A stretch of 64,000 nucleotides of DNA. Source: Herbaspirillum autotrophicum. Lineage in GTDB: Bacteria > Pseudomonadota > Gammaproteobacteria > Burkholderiales > Burkholderiaceae_D. A program made the translations under genes and the position numbers. The stretch covers positions 62,001-126,000 of the forward strand of contig NZ_LFLS01000011.1 of assembly GCF_001189915.1 (NCBI RefSeq), read 5' to 3'. Shown here piece by piece: positions 17,296 through 26,788 of this stretch (positions are counted from its first letter, which is position 1; each line of letters opens with the position of its first letter). Under the pieces are notes generated by a model. It did not search any database, was not told the origin of the DNA, and saw nothing but the letters and a program-made list of their open reading frames with translations.

Positions 17296-17673
17296 TTACT
17301 TTCCGGTCTTGAACGGCGCGAAGAAATTTTCCGGCAATTCCTGAGGGAAACCGACCGCATTGGTGGGAGTCAGATCTGACATATTGACGTCGAAGTCGTA
17401 GGTTTTCTGGCGTCTCTGCGCGTCCTGATGTGCAGCAACTTGCTTGTCAATGGACGATTTGATATTCGACATCTGTTCCAGCATCTTGTTGCCGACCTGC
17501 TGGACGGTCCCGATCATGTTGCTGGCGTTGCTCGTTGAAGCCACCGACATGTCCGGAATCGCATTGATGAACGACTCAGACAGCGAGCTGCCAGCACTTT
17601 GGCCATAGCCGTGCATCTCGTTGCACGCAGCCATAATCTCTTTCGGATCAATCATGTCCTTGGGGTCAATCAT
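17296..17673 (-). CDS. Unknown 125-residue protein downstream of tssM
   Basis: Start ATG at 17671-17673, preceded by AAGGAG. The protein opens with a tandem MIDPKD-MIDPKE, continues with a small-residue-rich stretch (GYGQSAGSSLSESF) and an amphipathic, probably coiled helix (MLEQMSNIKSSIDKQVAAHQDAQRRQK), and ends PENFFAPFKTGK. It has no signal peptide or membrane segment and no recognised family. It lies 56 bases after tssM on the same strand and upstream of the small exported protein. Being a soluble, leaderless protein in this position it may be a T6SS accessory or cargo protein; that is inference. Confidence 0.6.
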   Translation of the reverse strand: MIDPKDMIDPKEIMAACNEMHGYGQSAGSSLSESFINAIPDMSVASTSNASNMIGTVQQVGNKMLEQMSNIKSSIDKQVAAHQDAQRRQKTYDFDVNMSDLTPTNAVGFPQELPENFFAPFKTGK

Positions 17674-17729
17674 TACCACTCCTTTTCAGTTTAATTGAAG
17701 CGCCGGCGGCGCCTTTGATACCATCTGCA

Positions 17730-20700
17730 TCACGACGGACATCTGAACGACTGCAACATGCCCGACCAAATCGGCGACAGCGCCGTTAACGCCTGCCACT
17801 CCAGCCGAACCGTCCCGATGTTCGTCTGATACAGTCTTTCGCGACGGTCCGCGGTTCCACCCGCCGCCTGTCCCGCGTCGAAGAAACGGAACAGCGCCCA
17901 TGGGCCGGTGAACTGAAGCGTGCTCAGCCGGCCATCCACCGATTTCAATTGCATTTGAATCGCGAGCTTTGTACTTTGGCCGTTCCAGTCAATCCGTTGC
18001 GGCGACGTCATTCCGTGCGCATACCGCAACGTCTGGCCGTCGATCGTCAGTTGCACTTCGGATATTTGTGAATCCATATCAATGAAACGCAGCACCGTAG
18101 ACACCCGCAAATGCCCCGCGTCATCGAGCATGGCGCTGCGGATGCGATCGGCCGCTTCATAAGAAGACAACACGCCCGGGCTTACCATGCCGAGGTTGCC
18201 TCCATTCGAATTCAACGCCTTCCATGGCGTACCCGAGGTATCGACATGGGCTGCCAGGTGCTCGCGAAAATAGCTCGCCATCAGCCCTTGCGCGCTGAAC
18301 AATCGTTCGAAATCGGCCACTCCCGCATCGAGCTGCGAACCCTGGCGAAACGGATAACGTGCAGTGAAACCATTACTGCACACCGATGAGGTTACGCCGG
18401 CGGCGCCCCGATTGAGCAACGCACCGGACTCCTTGGTCGTCATCGTGCTGCCGTTGCCGATCAAATCGAACATGATCCCGCGTACCGGTTCCGGCTGGCG
18501 CGCAGCGGTTTGCTTGAGCCGCGAAAACACATCGTATTGTGCGGGCAGAACCTGCCCTACTTGCAGTGCACCACTGACCAGTCCCAATTGCCGGTACAGT
18601 GGCTCAAACAGGCGGGCCAGCGGATTGGTCGGTGCATCGCTACGGTTATTCAGTTGTGCCGCCAGTTGCCGGATGGCCTGGAAATGTTCCTCGACAACGT
18701 GTTCCGGCAATAACACCGTACGATAATGCTGACCACTCAGTTCGCCTACGATCTGACGTCGTCCCTTTTCAAAACGATATTTCTGGCGATCGATCCAGCT
18801 ATCGATATTGCCTTCATCATTGGCGCCGGTAAGCGTCGTCTCTCGGGCTGCGAAACGCAACAAATTCACCAGCGACGACTGCGAATCCATCATCGCCGCC
18901 GCCAGTTGAGCAGCGTCATCAAGTCCCGTCACGCTGCGCACTGTCACATCGTTGAGGAAATTCTGCCAACTGGTAATGTAATTTTGCAAAAACTGAGCCC
19001 GGGTAGAGTCGGTCAGCTTCTGAACTACCCCGTCAATTTGAAAGCTGTTGCCGCGCAACTGTTCATCGCGCAACACCCAGCTCTCCTCTTCAAGCATCGC
19101 ACGAGCGCTCTTCTCGACGCGGGGCAGGAACACATCCGTATAACCCGCCCGCGTGAACCAACCGGATACCGCAACATCGGTGGAAGGGATATTGCTGCGC
19201 AAGCGCAGGCTCATCGCCGATTCAAATCCCGCCGCGCGTGACAGCGAGATATCGTTGACATTGGCAGGCAGCTCTTGCGTCCGAATGTGCTGCAGTACGC
19301 GTGTAACAAGTGGAATTTGTGCTGCCCGCGCACGCGCCGAACGCACCAGGCTGGCGTCCTCCGGGGTGGCAGGAAGTTTTGGCAGAGAGATCAGCTCGCG
19401 CACGTGGGCCAGCAATACGCGCTTATCGTCTTCATTGTATTGTCCGCCGGAAAGACCATCCCAGCGTGTCCCCAGCCAGCGCACGACTTCTTCAGCGTGG
19501 CGCCGGTCAGGTCGGCACAGCATCAGATAGACCTTGAGCGTCTGGTATACATCGCCTGATGCACCATCCGCTTGCGCCAGCAATACACGCCGGACTTCAT
19601 TGTGCAGCTCCGGCATCAACATTTTTTGCAATTGGCGATGGTAGGTATCACGCGCAACATCGGCGACGCGATCATGTTCGAAATACGGCGTCGCCATCCC
19701 GCGCCCGGCTTCTTCTGCCTGTATCTGCGCATAACGCATTTGGCCCGCAACCTCAAGCAGCGGTGAGCCGCCATCAGGTCCATACGACACCTGCGCCTGT
19801 GCCAGACGTTTCGTCTCACTGAACTGCGCCCAGACATCTTCCAGGTAGTTGCGCTCGGCGAAGTATCCCCAACCGAACCACAGCAGCAGAAACATGGCAA
19901 GAACCGGCAATGCCATCGCGCGTATCCCATGACCAACCCGGTTGCGCCATGATCGCTTACCGCTTGGTCGCACCGCATTGCGTTCGAGCACCACCTGTTT
20001 GAAAAGTGGCGTCCACAGTTCCCCCAACGATCTGGTCGGTGCTGGCGAACCCGGCATCGTACCGCCGGACTGCGTCACGGCCAGTTCTGCCATCGATCCT
20101 ATCCACACGCCCCGCAACCGCGCGGCCACGTTGAACTCAGCCGGTGCAATCGCAATTTGCAACCAGACAAAGAGCGTTTTGTGCAACTGGCTCAAGGTCT
20201 CCACGAAGCGCAATTGTGCATAATTCGAGGCGACCTCAGTCACCGCCGGTGTGGAGAACAACACCTGTTGCTGGACTCGCCGCTGCAGTTCGTGCAACGC
20301 ACTGTCCCAGCTCGCGCCAGTTTCCGCAGCGCTTTCATCGCGCGCCTGCTCAGGCAGGCAGAATCCCATTCCGCTGGCCCAATAGCCGGTATCCAGTTGC
20401 GACAGCACCGAGACCGCGCCATCAAGCCGGTCGATACCGTTCAGGGCGACATATACCTGCGCCTGCTGTCCGAACATTTCACGCATGTCTGCAAGCCGGC
20501 GATGCACAACGTCAGCCATGCGCTTACGCGCTTCCAATTGGGCATCAACCATCACCCCGCTATCAACACACAGCACAACACCACTGATTGGCGCGCTTCC
20601 GCGAAGACGGTACAAGCCCTTCAGCAATTTCTTCCAGGCTTCCAGCGACGCATCGTCGATACCCTCGCGCAGATTCCAGCGCCCACCGATATCAAACCAG

Positions 20701-21215
20701 ACAGCATCGTTCGCGATACGAACATTGAGATCCGCACCTCGGCTGTTCAACGGTTCGATCGCAAGTACCCGCTCCTCGCCGGAGCCTGCCGCATTCACTG
20801 CCTTCGCCACCAGGTTGGTCTTGCCACTGCCCTCCGTACCCAACACGAGGTACCACGGCAAAGCGCTCATATGCTCCCGACGCAACACGCCGATCCAGTG
20901 CTTCCAGCGGCTGCGTGGCTGGCGTTCCCAGCGGGTCTTCAGTTGCCGCCCCAGTTCCTGCAGCCGCTCATCGATAATATCGGCCCGCGCCACCGGCTGC
21001 GATATCCGCACCCGGCGCGGGCTCATGGCGAGCCGTGCCCAGAGCCGCCCCAGCGTCGGCCACAGCCCCCACGCCAGCACCAGCACAATCAGGATCTGGC
21101 GCACCACGACTCCTGCGAACGGATGATAAATACCAAACGCAAACAACGGCCCCACCCACCAGATCATCACTGCAATCAGAAGCGCAACAAAGACTCTAAG
21201 ACTGGCTCTTACCAT
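17730..21215 (-). CDS. tssM: Type VI secretion inner-membrane protein TssM (IcmF/VasK)
   Basis: A 1161-residue IcmF-family protein of the T6SS membrane complex (TssJLM), spanning the inner membrane and reaching TssJ in the periplasm. Two N-terminal transmembrane segments (about residues 7-30 and 36-56), a cytoplasmic NTPase-like domain with a Walker A motif GTEGSGKT at 126-133, a third membrane span around 430-455 (MALPVLAMFLLLWFGWGYF), then the long periplasmic IcmF/DUF1215 and C-terminal VasK domains. The intact Walker A suggests nucleotide binding, which not all TssM proteins keep. Start codon overlaps the end of tssL by seven bases. Confidence 0.95.
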   Translation of the reverse strand: MVRASLRVFVALLIAVMIWWVGPLFAFGIYHPFAGVVVRQILIVLVLAWGLWPTLGRLWARLAMSPRRVRISQPVARADIIDERLQELGRQLKTRWERQPRSRWKHWIGVLRREHMSALPWYLVLGTEGSGKTNLVAKAVNAAGSGEERVLAIEPLNSRGADLNVRIANDAVWFDIGGRWNLREGIDDASLEAWKKLLKGLYRLRGSAPISGVVLCVDSGVMVDAQLEARKRMADVVHRRLADMREMFGQQAQVYVALNGIDRLDGAVSVLSQLDTGYWASGMGFCLPEQARDESAAETGASWDSALHELQRRVQQQVLFSTPAVTEVASNYAQLRFVETLSQLHKTLFVWLQIAIAPAEFNVAARLRGVWIGSMAELAVTQSGGTMPGSPAPTRSLGELWTPLFKQVVLERNAVRPSGKRSWRNRVGHGIRAMALPVLAMFLLLWFGWGYFAERNYLEDVWAQFSETKRLAQAQVSYGPDGGSPLLEVAGQMRYAQIQAEEAGRGMATPYFEHDRVADVARDTYHRQLQKMLMPELHNEVRRVLLAQADGASGDVYQTLKVYLMLCRPDRRHAEEVVRWLGTRWDGLSGGQYNEDDKRVLLAHVRELISLPKLPATPEDASLVRSARARAAQIPLVTRVLQHIRTQELPANVNDISLSRAAGFESAMSLRLRSNIPSTDVAVSGWFTRAGYTDVFLPRVEKSARAMLEEESWVLRDEQLRGNSFQIDGVVQKLTDSTRAQFLQNYITSWQNFLNDVTVRSVTGLDDAAQLAAAMMDSQSSLVNLLRFAARETTLTGANDEGNIDSWIDRQKYRFEKGRRQIVGELSGQHYRTVLLPEHVVEEHFQAIRQLAAQLNNRSDAPTNPLARLFEPLYRQLGLVSGALQVGQVLPAQYDVFSRLKQTAARQPEPVRGIMFDLIGNGSTMTTKESGALLNRGAAGVTSSVCSNGFTARYPFRQGSQLDAGVADFERLFSAQGLMASYFREHLAAHVDTSGTPWKALNSNGGNLGMVSPGVLSSYEAADRIRSAMLDDAGHLRVSTVLRFIDMDSQISEVQLTIDGQTLRYAHGMTSPQRIDWNGQSTKLAIQMQLKSVDGRLSTLQFTGPWALFRFFDAGQAAGGTADRRERLYQTNIGTVRLEWQALTALSPIWSGMLQSFRCPS

Positions 21216-22774
21216 GGTTTCACCTTCTGTGTTGCATAGGGAGATTGTCCTTCCGGTGTCATCTCCACACCGTCCGGCATGGCGTTCGTATCGTGGTAGG
21301 GAGTAGTGGCGGCAGCGTTGCGCTCAGTGCGCCTGCCACCGCCCGGAATCACTTTCCACAAGACATCTACCCGGCGATTTTTCTCGTAGGCGGCCGATGT
21401 CCGGGCCGGATCCATCGGCTGCGTGTCACCCAATCCTGAAAAGCCGATGTTTCGCTGTACTGCATTTTCAGGGGCCTGCGCCCCGCCCGGCAACGCAGTC
21501 CTGCGCAACTCGTTGGCCACGGTACGCGCACGCGCCTCCGACAACACTTGGTTATTCGCGAACTCACTCGTGCGAATCGGTTGCCGGTCGGTGTGACCGA
21601 TTACCTCAAGGTCGCCTGGCCACGGTGCGAACGCCAGGCCGAGTCGTTCAATATTGCCTTCGAAATCGGCGCGCACTTTGGCCTTGCCGACGTCAAATGC
21701 GCCATCGCTGCGAAACACAAGCAGCCAGCCTTCGGGATGTTTGTATGCGGTCAGCCAGCCTTCCGACAGCAGCAGCGGCAGCGGCGGTGGCAGCGTTTCC
21801 GCGAGATTGATGGTGCGGGTCGGCGGCATCCATGCGGCGAGTGCATTGCGTATTGGTGCGCCTTGTGAATTCAGTACAGCGCTGATGATTCCATAGATCA
21901 GCAACACCGCGGCCAGAGCGACCGCTCCCGCTCTGGCCACAGTCCACCACCGCTGATGCGGTCGCGCCAGCGTGATCAGTTTCGTACCCAACGGCTCGGG
22001 TGGTACATGACGCCAGATCAATACATGCAATTGCGAACGCAGGTCCCGCAACAACACATCGCCGCGGTCCAGTACCCGATAACGGCCTTGCCAGCCGAGT
22101 GAGAGAATCAACTCGTAGAACGACAGCAAAGCGACGGACGAATCATCCTCGGTCTTCATCCAGCGTGCCAGATCGGAAAATGCATCCTCGCCGCCCCAGG
22201 CATCATCGTGAAACTCGACCAACAGGCTGCGTTCACCGTCGTACAGCACCAGTGACCCAGCGCGCGCGGCATCGCTGGCATTCTCGTCCAAATAGGTACA
22301 TAACAAATAAGACGCGTCGCGGATTTTTTCCCACTCACAACCAGAGCTGGCCAGCCGCTCACGATAAAGCCGTACCTCGAGACCGAGCTGGGTGCGCATG
22401 GCCGACTGACTGAGCGAACTTTCCGACAAATGTCGCGACAATTGCAGAATCGCCGGCAACGCATGCGACACGAACGGATTGCTCCAGTTCGCTGATTGCT
22501 GCCCGGCTTTCAGGATGGCTACCGGTTCGCTTTGCTGACTGTAGACCACAGGTGAAGTGACTACCGTATCGGCCTGAAGCGCAGAAGGGTTGTCCTTTAC
22601 TGTCGTGGTCGCACCCACACTGGTGGTCGTACCGATACTTGACGATGCATTGACCAGCGATGACAACGTCGGCGCACGCGTCATCAGATCCGGATTAGAG
22701 GCGGCCCGGTCGAGCATGTGGGACGCCGACGTCGCACGCCGGATGGCAGAAGAAAGATTTCTTAGCAAATTCAT
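21209..22774 (-). CDS. tssL: TssL (DotU) with C-terminal OmpA/peptidoglycan-binding domain
   Basis: A 521-residue 'extended' TssL. An N-terminal Ser/Thr-rich tail (about 1-90) precedes the cytoplasmic DotU domain (about 100-265, with SSLSQSAMRTQLGLEVRLYRERL and FYELILSLGWQGRYR). A single membrane span follows (about 275-297: GAVALAAVLLIYGIISAVL), then a periplasmic OmpA-like domain with the diagnostic LEVIGHTDRQPIRTS and LSEARARTVANELRR segments that bind peptidoglycan. It anchors the TssJLM complex and recruits the baseplate. The fused OmpA domain replaces the separate TagL found in some systems. It sits between tssK (24-base gap) and tssM (overlap). Confidence 0.95.
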   Translation of the reverse strand: MNLLRNLSSAIRRATSASHMLDRAASNPDLMTRAPTLSSLVNASSSIGTTTSVGATTTVKDNPSALQADTVVTSPVVYSQQSEPVAILKAGQQSANWSNPFVSHALPAILQLSRHLSESSLSQSAMRTQLGLEVRLYRERLASSGCEWEKIRDASYLLCTYLDENASDAARAGSLVLYDGERSLLVEFHDDAWGGEDAFSDLARWMKTEDDSSVALLSFYELILSLGWQGRYRVLDRGDVLLRDLRSQLHVLIWRHVPPEPLGTKLITLARPHQRWWTVARAGAVALAAVLLIYGIISAVLNSQGAPIRNALAAWMPPTRTINLAETLPPPLPLLLSEGWLTAYKHPEGWLLVFRSDGAFDVGKAKVRADFEGNIERLGLAFAPWPGDLEVIGHTDRQPIRTSEFANNQVLSEARARTVANELRRTALPGGAQAPENAVQRNIGFSGLGDTQPMDPARTSAAYEKNRRVDVLWKVIPGGGRRTERNAAATTPYHDTNAMPDGVEMTPEGQSPYATQKVKPW

Positions 22775-22798
22775 ATTAGTAAAAGCTCATGTCAGTGG

Positions 22799-24160
22799 TC
22801 ATGCAACCTTGCCGTCTCGCAAGCCCCATGCTTCAAAGCGCAGGTCTGGAAACTCGCCGACGATGCGCAGCGCCATCGCGGAACCGGAGAGTGTCTGTTT
22901 CCAGAACGGATCGCTCGATTCGACTTCGAAGTAGGTGCTTTGGGCGTAATAAGGAATCTGGCGCGGTGGATTGGGCAACGGAATCAGACGCGCCCCCGGC
23001 AATTGCAGATCTACCAGTTTCTGAATTTGCTCAACCGCGCCCAGCTTGGTTTGTTGAGGCAGCAACTGACGGAGTTTTTCGGCCGGCATCGCGGCGGAGA
23101 CCGCAAACACGAGCTTTCTGAGATTCCACTGCTGATCGACCATGCAGATATGGACCTGATCGCCCCGATCTTCGAAGCGCAGGGGCAACACCGGTGTCTC
23201 GATCACGCGCGCCAGTGCGTGCCGCACTGCCGTCGCCAGCGGCTCGAAACAACTTTGCAAATCGTCATGGCGATAGCCAAATTCGCGACCGGCCAGTTCT
23301 TCGTCAACACCGGGCAACACGCTCAGTCGCCCCAGCAAGCCGATCAGCTCGCGATATAACAACACGGGTGGCAACGGGTCGAACGCATCGAGATTGGCCA
23401 GCCGCATGCGGTACTCGGCAATCGCCTGTCTCAGCATCAATTCGATAAAATCCGCGATGCCGCCGCCGGCCGTCAGGATTCGTTGTCCGGACGTATTTTC
23501 CAACCGTACCCGCAGCGTACTTTGCAGTTCGTTGATCAATGAATTCAGCACCACATGCGTGCGGGTGTCGAGCAGCGGCGGAATAAAACGCGGATCCAAT
23601 AGTATCGTGCGGCTCGCACTGCGGCCCGCAACGCGGGCGATCGGTAACGCCACCTCGTCGGTACGAAGCTGCTTTTGCCAACACAGTCGCGTCATCAACT
23701 GACCAGTTTCAATCGTCAGGTTGCGCGGTGTGCCTGGCGCATCGAGGCCGATACTCAAGTCGCGGACCTCAGTGGCCGCAGCACGGTAACGCGAAGCCGA
23801 CGTCACTTCACCGAACGCCATCTCAGGGCCGCCGCTGCCCGCAGCCTGAATCGCGAAACAGGCGACGTCGCCGGCCTGCGCCTGTTCGGTTCCCAGCGGT
23901 AACGGCAATGCATCGTGGGATGGCAATGAAAATGCGGTGCCATCCTGGAACACGCCGCGTGCACTGCGCAGGCCGAGCCTGCCAAGCCCGAGCCCGTCCT
24001 GATCGACATCGAGCTGCGTAAAACCCCAGCCGTGATTCACGGTTTGTCCGAGTCGCGACGCAACCTGGTGTGAAAAATAACGTTCCAGTTGTTGGAAATG
24101 CTGAGTTTCGATCAACATTCCATCACTCCACGCTACCGGCCCAACCGGTAAACTGCTCAT
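22799..24160 (-). CDS. tssK: Type VI baseplate protein TssK (VasE/ImpJ)
   Basis: A 453-residue TssK, the trimeric adaptor joining the T6SS baseplate to the TssLM membrane complex. The N-terminal family signature is clear (MSSLPVGPVAWSDGMLIETQHFQQLERYF), as is the conserved middle LIGLLGRLSVLPGVDEE. Length is normal. The start codon overlaps the tssJ stop (TAATG) and AGGAGACGAAGATA lies upstream, which fixes the start. Confidence 0.95.
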   Translation of the reverse strand: MSSLPVGPVAWSDGMLIETQHFQQLERYFSHQVASRLGQTVNHGWGFTQLDVDQDGLGLGRLGLRSARGVFQDGTAFSLPSHDALPLPLGTEQAQAGDVACFAIQAAGSGGPEMAFGEVTSASRYRAAATEVRDLSIGLDAPGTPRNLTIETGQLMTRLCWQKQLRTDEVALPIARVAGRSASRTILLDPRFIPPLLDTRTHVVLNSLINELQSTLRVRLENTSGQRILTAGGGIADFIELMLRQAIAEYRMRLANLDAFDPLPPVLLYRELIGLLGRLSVLPGVDEELAGREFGYRHDDLQSCFEPLATAVRHALARVIETPVLPLRFEDRGDQVHICMVDQQWNLRKLVFAVSAAMPAEKLRQLLPQQTKLGAVEQIQKLVDLQLPGARLIPLPNPPRQIPYYAQSTYFEVESSDPFWKQTLSGSAMALRIVGEFPDLRFEAWGLRDGKVA

Positions 24161-24726
24161 TATCTTCGTCTCCTTATACCCGTTGCGTGGGGGGCTGGTT
24201 CAACTGCCACGGCATTGGTGTTTATGTTTACAGGTGCATCAAGTGCGAGCGGCACGGGGCCCGGCAGCGATGCGTTATAGATACCGCTGCGCTCAAGCAA
24301 CACGGCCAGATGAATCACTTCCTGGCCATCGATGCGCACGCGAAGCGGCGCATAATTGGGCGGACGCTGCGCGTAATCCGCGTCTGCCAACAGCCAGATC
24401 TCGCCGGTGCGCGGTACTTCGATCCAGAATTGCAAAACCTGATTCGGCGCTATGACATGACGAGAAGCGGCAAGCACGGAACCATCCTGATCACGTCCGG
24501 CGCACGACGAATCGTTGCTTCCCATCGGCACCCAATCAGCCACCCGCACGATATATATGCACGACTGAACCGGTCTCGAATCGCCGTTGACACCGGGATT
24601 GAGCCGATTGCTGCCTACCAGCGTAACGTGCAACCGGCGCGGCTCGACATTCTTCGAACCAAGCGACGAACACGCTGACAGAACGCTCAGTACGAGACAT
24701 GCAATCAGCGTCTGGATATATTTCAT
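24160..24726 (-). CDS. tssJ: Type VI outer-membrane lipoprotein TssJ (VasD)
   Basis: A 188-residue lipoprotein with lipobox LSAC (Cys19) after the hydrophobic core ACLVLSVL. The mature protein has the transthyretin-like TssJ fold region (LHVTLVGSNRLNPGVNGDSRPV...VRIYQL-equivalent CIYIVRVADW). It anchors TssM to the outer membrane. The start overlaps the stop of the DUF4150 gene by one base, and its own stop overlaps the tssK start. Confidence 0.9.
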   Translation of the reverse strand: MKYIQTLIACLVLSVLSACSSLGSKNVEPRRLHVTLVGSNRLNPGVNGDSRPVQSCIYIVRVADWVPMGSNDSSCAGRDQDGSVLAASRHVIAPNQVLQFWIEVPRTGEIWLLADADYAQRPPNYAPLRVRIDGQEVIHLAVLLERSGIYNASLPGPVPLALDAPVNINTNAVAVEPAPHATGIRRRR

Positions 24727-25112
24727 CAGCTGAGCGTCATCGTGATGGTCTGGGATGGCGTGACTGTCTGACCCGACGTATTCTGCTTATTCGGCAAATT
24801 GGTATCGGTCAGTCTGGTCTGCGGCGCACCTTGTATCAACACCTTTCCCGACCCCGTCACATGACGCGACTCGGAGGAAACGGTGCCCGATGCGACCCCG
24901 CCCATTGAACCCGGCTCATCACTGTGCGTGATCGGAATAGTCGTATTCATGTTGTGCACCGGCCCGCCGCTGTAAATGATAGTCGGCACATTCGGCACCG
25001 CTTCAGGCTTGTTCGCGATGTTCGTATACGATATCGGGATCGCCAGCGGCGGCGTTTTGCAGACATCGGAATCTGACTGCGCCATCCCGCCGGCAGAGCA
25101 ATTGGCAAACAT
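24726..25112 (-). CDS. DUF4150 PAAR-like spike-tip protein
   Basis: A 128-residue protein of the DUF4150 (PAAR-like) family. The diagnostic parts are the N-terminal cysteine stretch (MFANCSAGGMAQSDSDVCKTPP), PAVPIPYTN-like LAIPISYTNIAN and the Gly/Ser-rich GGVASGTVSSESRHVTGSGKV. PAAR-like proteins cap the VgrG trimer and carry or recruit effectors. No C-terminal toxin extension is present. I chose the ATG at 25110-25112, with GGAGG five bases upstream, rather than the ATG twelve bases before, which lies within that ribosome-binding sequence. Overlaps tssJ by one base. Confidence 0.85.
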   Translation of the reverse strand: MFANCSAGGMAQSDSDVCKTPPLAIPISYTNIANKPEAVPNVPTIIYSGGPVHNMNTTIPITHSDEPGSMGGVASGTVSSESRHVTGSGKVLIQGAPQTRLTDTNLPNKQNTSGQTVTPSQTITMTLS

Positions 25113-25136
25113 AACAACCTCCATGTATAAACTGGT

Positions 25137-25718
25137 TCAACCCATGTGGATTTGTCCGGCGTCGATCTTAATCAACGCTTCGGCCGACACCACAGCGCTT
25201 TGTGCATGCATCCCCAAATGCCCCTCCGTATGGACGAACGTGTTTCCGGCACGAGTGGAGTCGGTCCCACGGACATGGGTGTAACGCTCTGCCGCCACCT
25301 CTGTAACCACATCCGCCCGGCTCGCGATCTGAACCGCCTCGAAATCCAATCTGTCACTGGCTTGCAGGAGCATGCCGTGCGCCTGTATGCGAAGGCTGGC
25401 AGCACCGAAATCAAGTACCACCGCTTCCGCATCACCGCTTCGTTCGAGAATCGCGAGTACCCAGCACCCTCTTGCCGTCTGGTACAACTGGACCAGATCG
25501 TCCAATTGCGGTTTGACCAGACAACTGACCGCGACGCGGGCCAGCACCGTGTCGCCGGGCAGTGCAGAAATTCGCCACACGCCGTGGTCCTCCGATCCGC
25601 ACACACGGCCGATAGTCAAATGATCGGTCCTTGTGAACAGCGCCAGCAGCGGCGCAGAAATTTCTTTGTCGCGTTCATTTACCTTCGTTTCCCGGCCCGG
25701 TTGCATTTCACTCGTCAT
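25137..25718 (-). CDS. DUF3540-domain T6SS accessory protein
   Basis: A 193-residue protein of the DUF3540 family, which occurs beside vgrG with DUF2169, pentapeptide-repeat and DUF4150 genes. The C-terminal two thirds are a series of short beta-strands (AVVLDFGAASLRIQAHGMLLQASDRLDFEAVQIASRADVVTEVAAERYTHVRGTDSTRAGN) like the needle part of VgrG. The ATG at 25716-25718 shares a base with the preceding stop (TGATG) and has GAGGAA upstream. No enzymatic motif. A role in loading or extending the spike is likely from context. Confidence 0.8.
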   Translation of the reverse strand: MTSEMQPGRETKVNERDKEISAPLLALFTRTDHLTIGRVCGSEDHGVWRISALPGDTVLARVAVSCLVKPQLDDLVQLYQTARGCWVLAILERSGDAEAVVLDFGAASLRIQAHGMLLQASDRLDFEAVQIASRADVVTEVAAERYTHVRGTDSTRAGNTFVHTEGHLGMHAQSAVVSAEALIKIDAGQIHMG

Positions 25719-26788
25719 CAGATTCCTCTTGCTCCTGGTTGGATGCGCTGCCGCCAAAGACCATCGTCATCCAGGGCAGCATCATCAAATTTTGTATTCT
25801 TCGTGTCGGCAGCGCTCCAGACATTTCTCGGCTGTCCTGTCAACAGTCCGGAGCGACAATCACTGCCGGTCAGATTGACATCACACAAATCAGCACCGCG
25901 AGCATCGATGCCCCGCAATTCCGCAGCCACGAGCTGTACGCGTTCGAGTCGGGCATGACGAAAGGCAACGCGCGGAGCGCGCAACGCCTGAAAATCGCAG
26001 TTTTTGACATTGGCATGATCGAACATGGCCTGAAACAATTCAGAGTTCCGGATCGTCATGTCGGTCAGTACCGCGTGATCGAAACTCACGAACGGCAACG
26101 TGCTCCCGTTTATGCTGCCACCGGTCCAGTGGCTGTGTGACCAGGCGGCCTGTTTCAACTTGCTCGCTTGCAGCGTCATCTGTTCTATTTTCGAATCTAT
26201 CCAGCGCACGTTGATGCCGCTGCAATCAGTCAGAACAACGCCGGTGCAAAGACTCTGACCAACGATGAAATTCTCAAGCTCGACCGCCATGACTTGCAGT
26301 TCGGAAAGCTGGACGTCGATCCACGACACATCGGACCAACGCGCGCCGCGCAGCGAGACCTTCGTCAGTTCGCTCGCCACGAACGATACGTGGGCCGCGC
26401 GGACTGCATCGAACTGCAACGACGCACCTTTGATATTGGCCAGCACCATGTCCTTTAACAGACTGTCCTGCCATCTGGCGCCGCGAATCTCGCCGCCCGT
26501 GAAGGATAGTCCTCGCAGCACGCTGTCGGCCCATTCCCCCTCGGCGATCTGGCAATTTTCAAAGACCAGACGCGTCAGGTCACAATCTTCAAAGTGATTC
26601 GCATCGAACCGGCAATTGACGAATCGCAGGCCGGACAGCCGGCACCGCGACCAGTGCAGCTGGTCGAAATGGCAATCCTCGTAAATCGTATCGGACAAAT
26701 CGAGGTTTTTGTGCGACGACGTGTAATGCCGTCCCCGAATTACTGACGGCAAGGCGGGCACATCCGGCGGCAACAGGGGGGCATTCAT
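25718..26788 (-). CDS. Pentapeptide-repeat protein of the vgrG module
   Basis: A 356-residue protein built almost entirely of pentapeptide-type repeats, A/C(D/N)LXX-like units such as YEDCHFDQLHWSRCRLSGLRF and ARGADLCDVNLTGSDCRSG, expected to form a right-handed quadrilateral beta-helix. It has no signal peptide. The ATG at 26786-26788 overlaps the previous stop (ATGA) and AGGAGGGGCG gives a strong ribosome-binding site. Paired with the DUF2169/pentapeptide gene immediately upstream, it appears to be half of a split adaptor; direct biochemical role unknown. Confidence 0.85.
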   Translation of the reverse strand: MNAPLLPPDVPALPSVIRGRHYTSSHKNLDLSDTIYEDCHFDQLHWSRCRLSGLRFVNCRFDANHFEDCDLTRLVFENCQIAEGEWADSVLRGLSFTGGEIRGARWQDSLLKDMVLANIKGASLQFDAVRAAHVSFVASELTKVSLRGARWSDVSWIDVQLSELQVMAVELENFIVGQSLCTGVVLTDCSGINVRWIDSKIEQMTLQASKLKQAAWSHSHWTGGSINGSTLPFVSFDHAVLTDMTIRNSELFQAMFDHANVKNCDFQALRAPRVAFRHARLERVQLVAAELRGIDARGADLCDVNLTGSDCRSGLLTGQPRNVWSAADTKNTKFDDAALDDDGLWRQRIQPGARGI

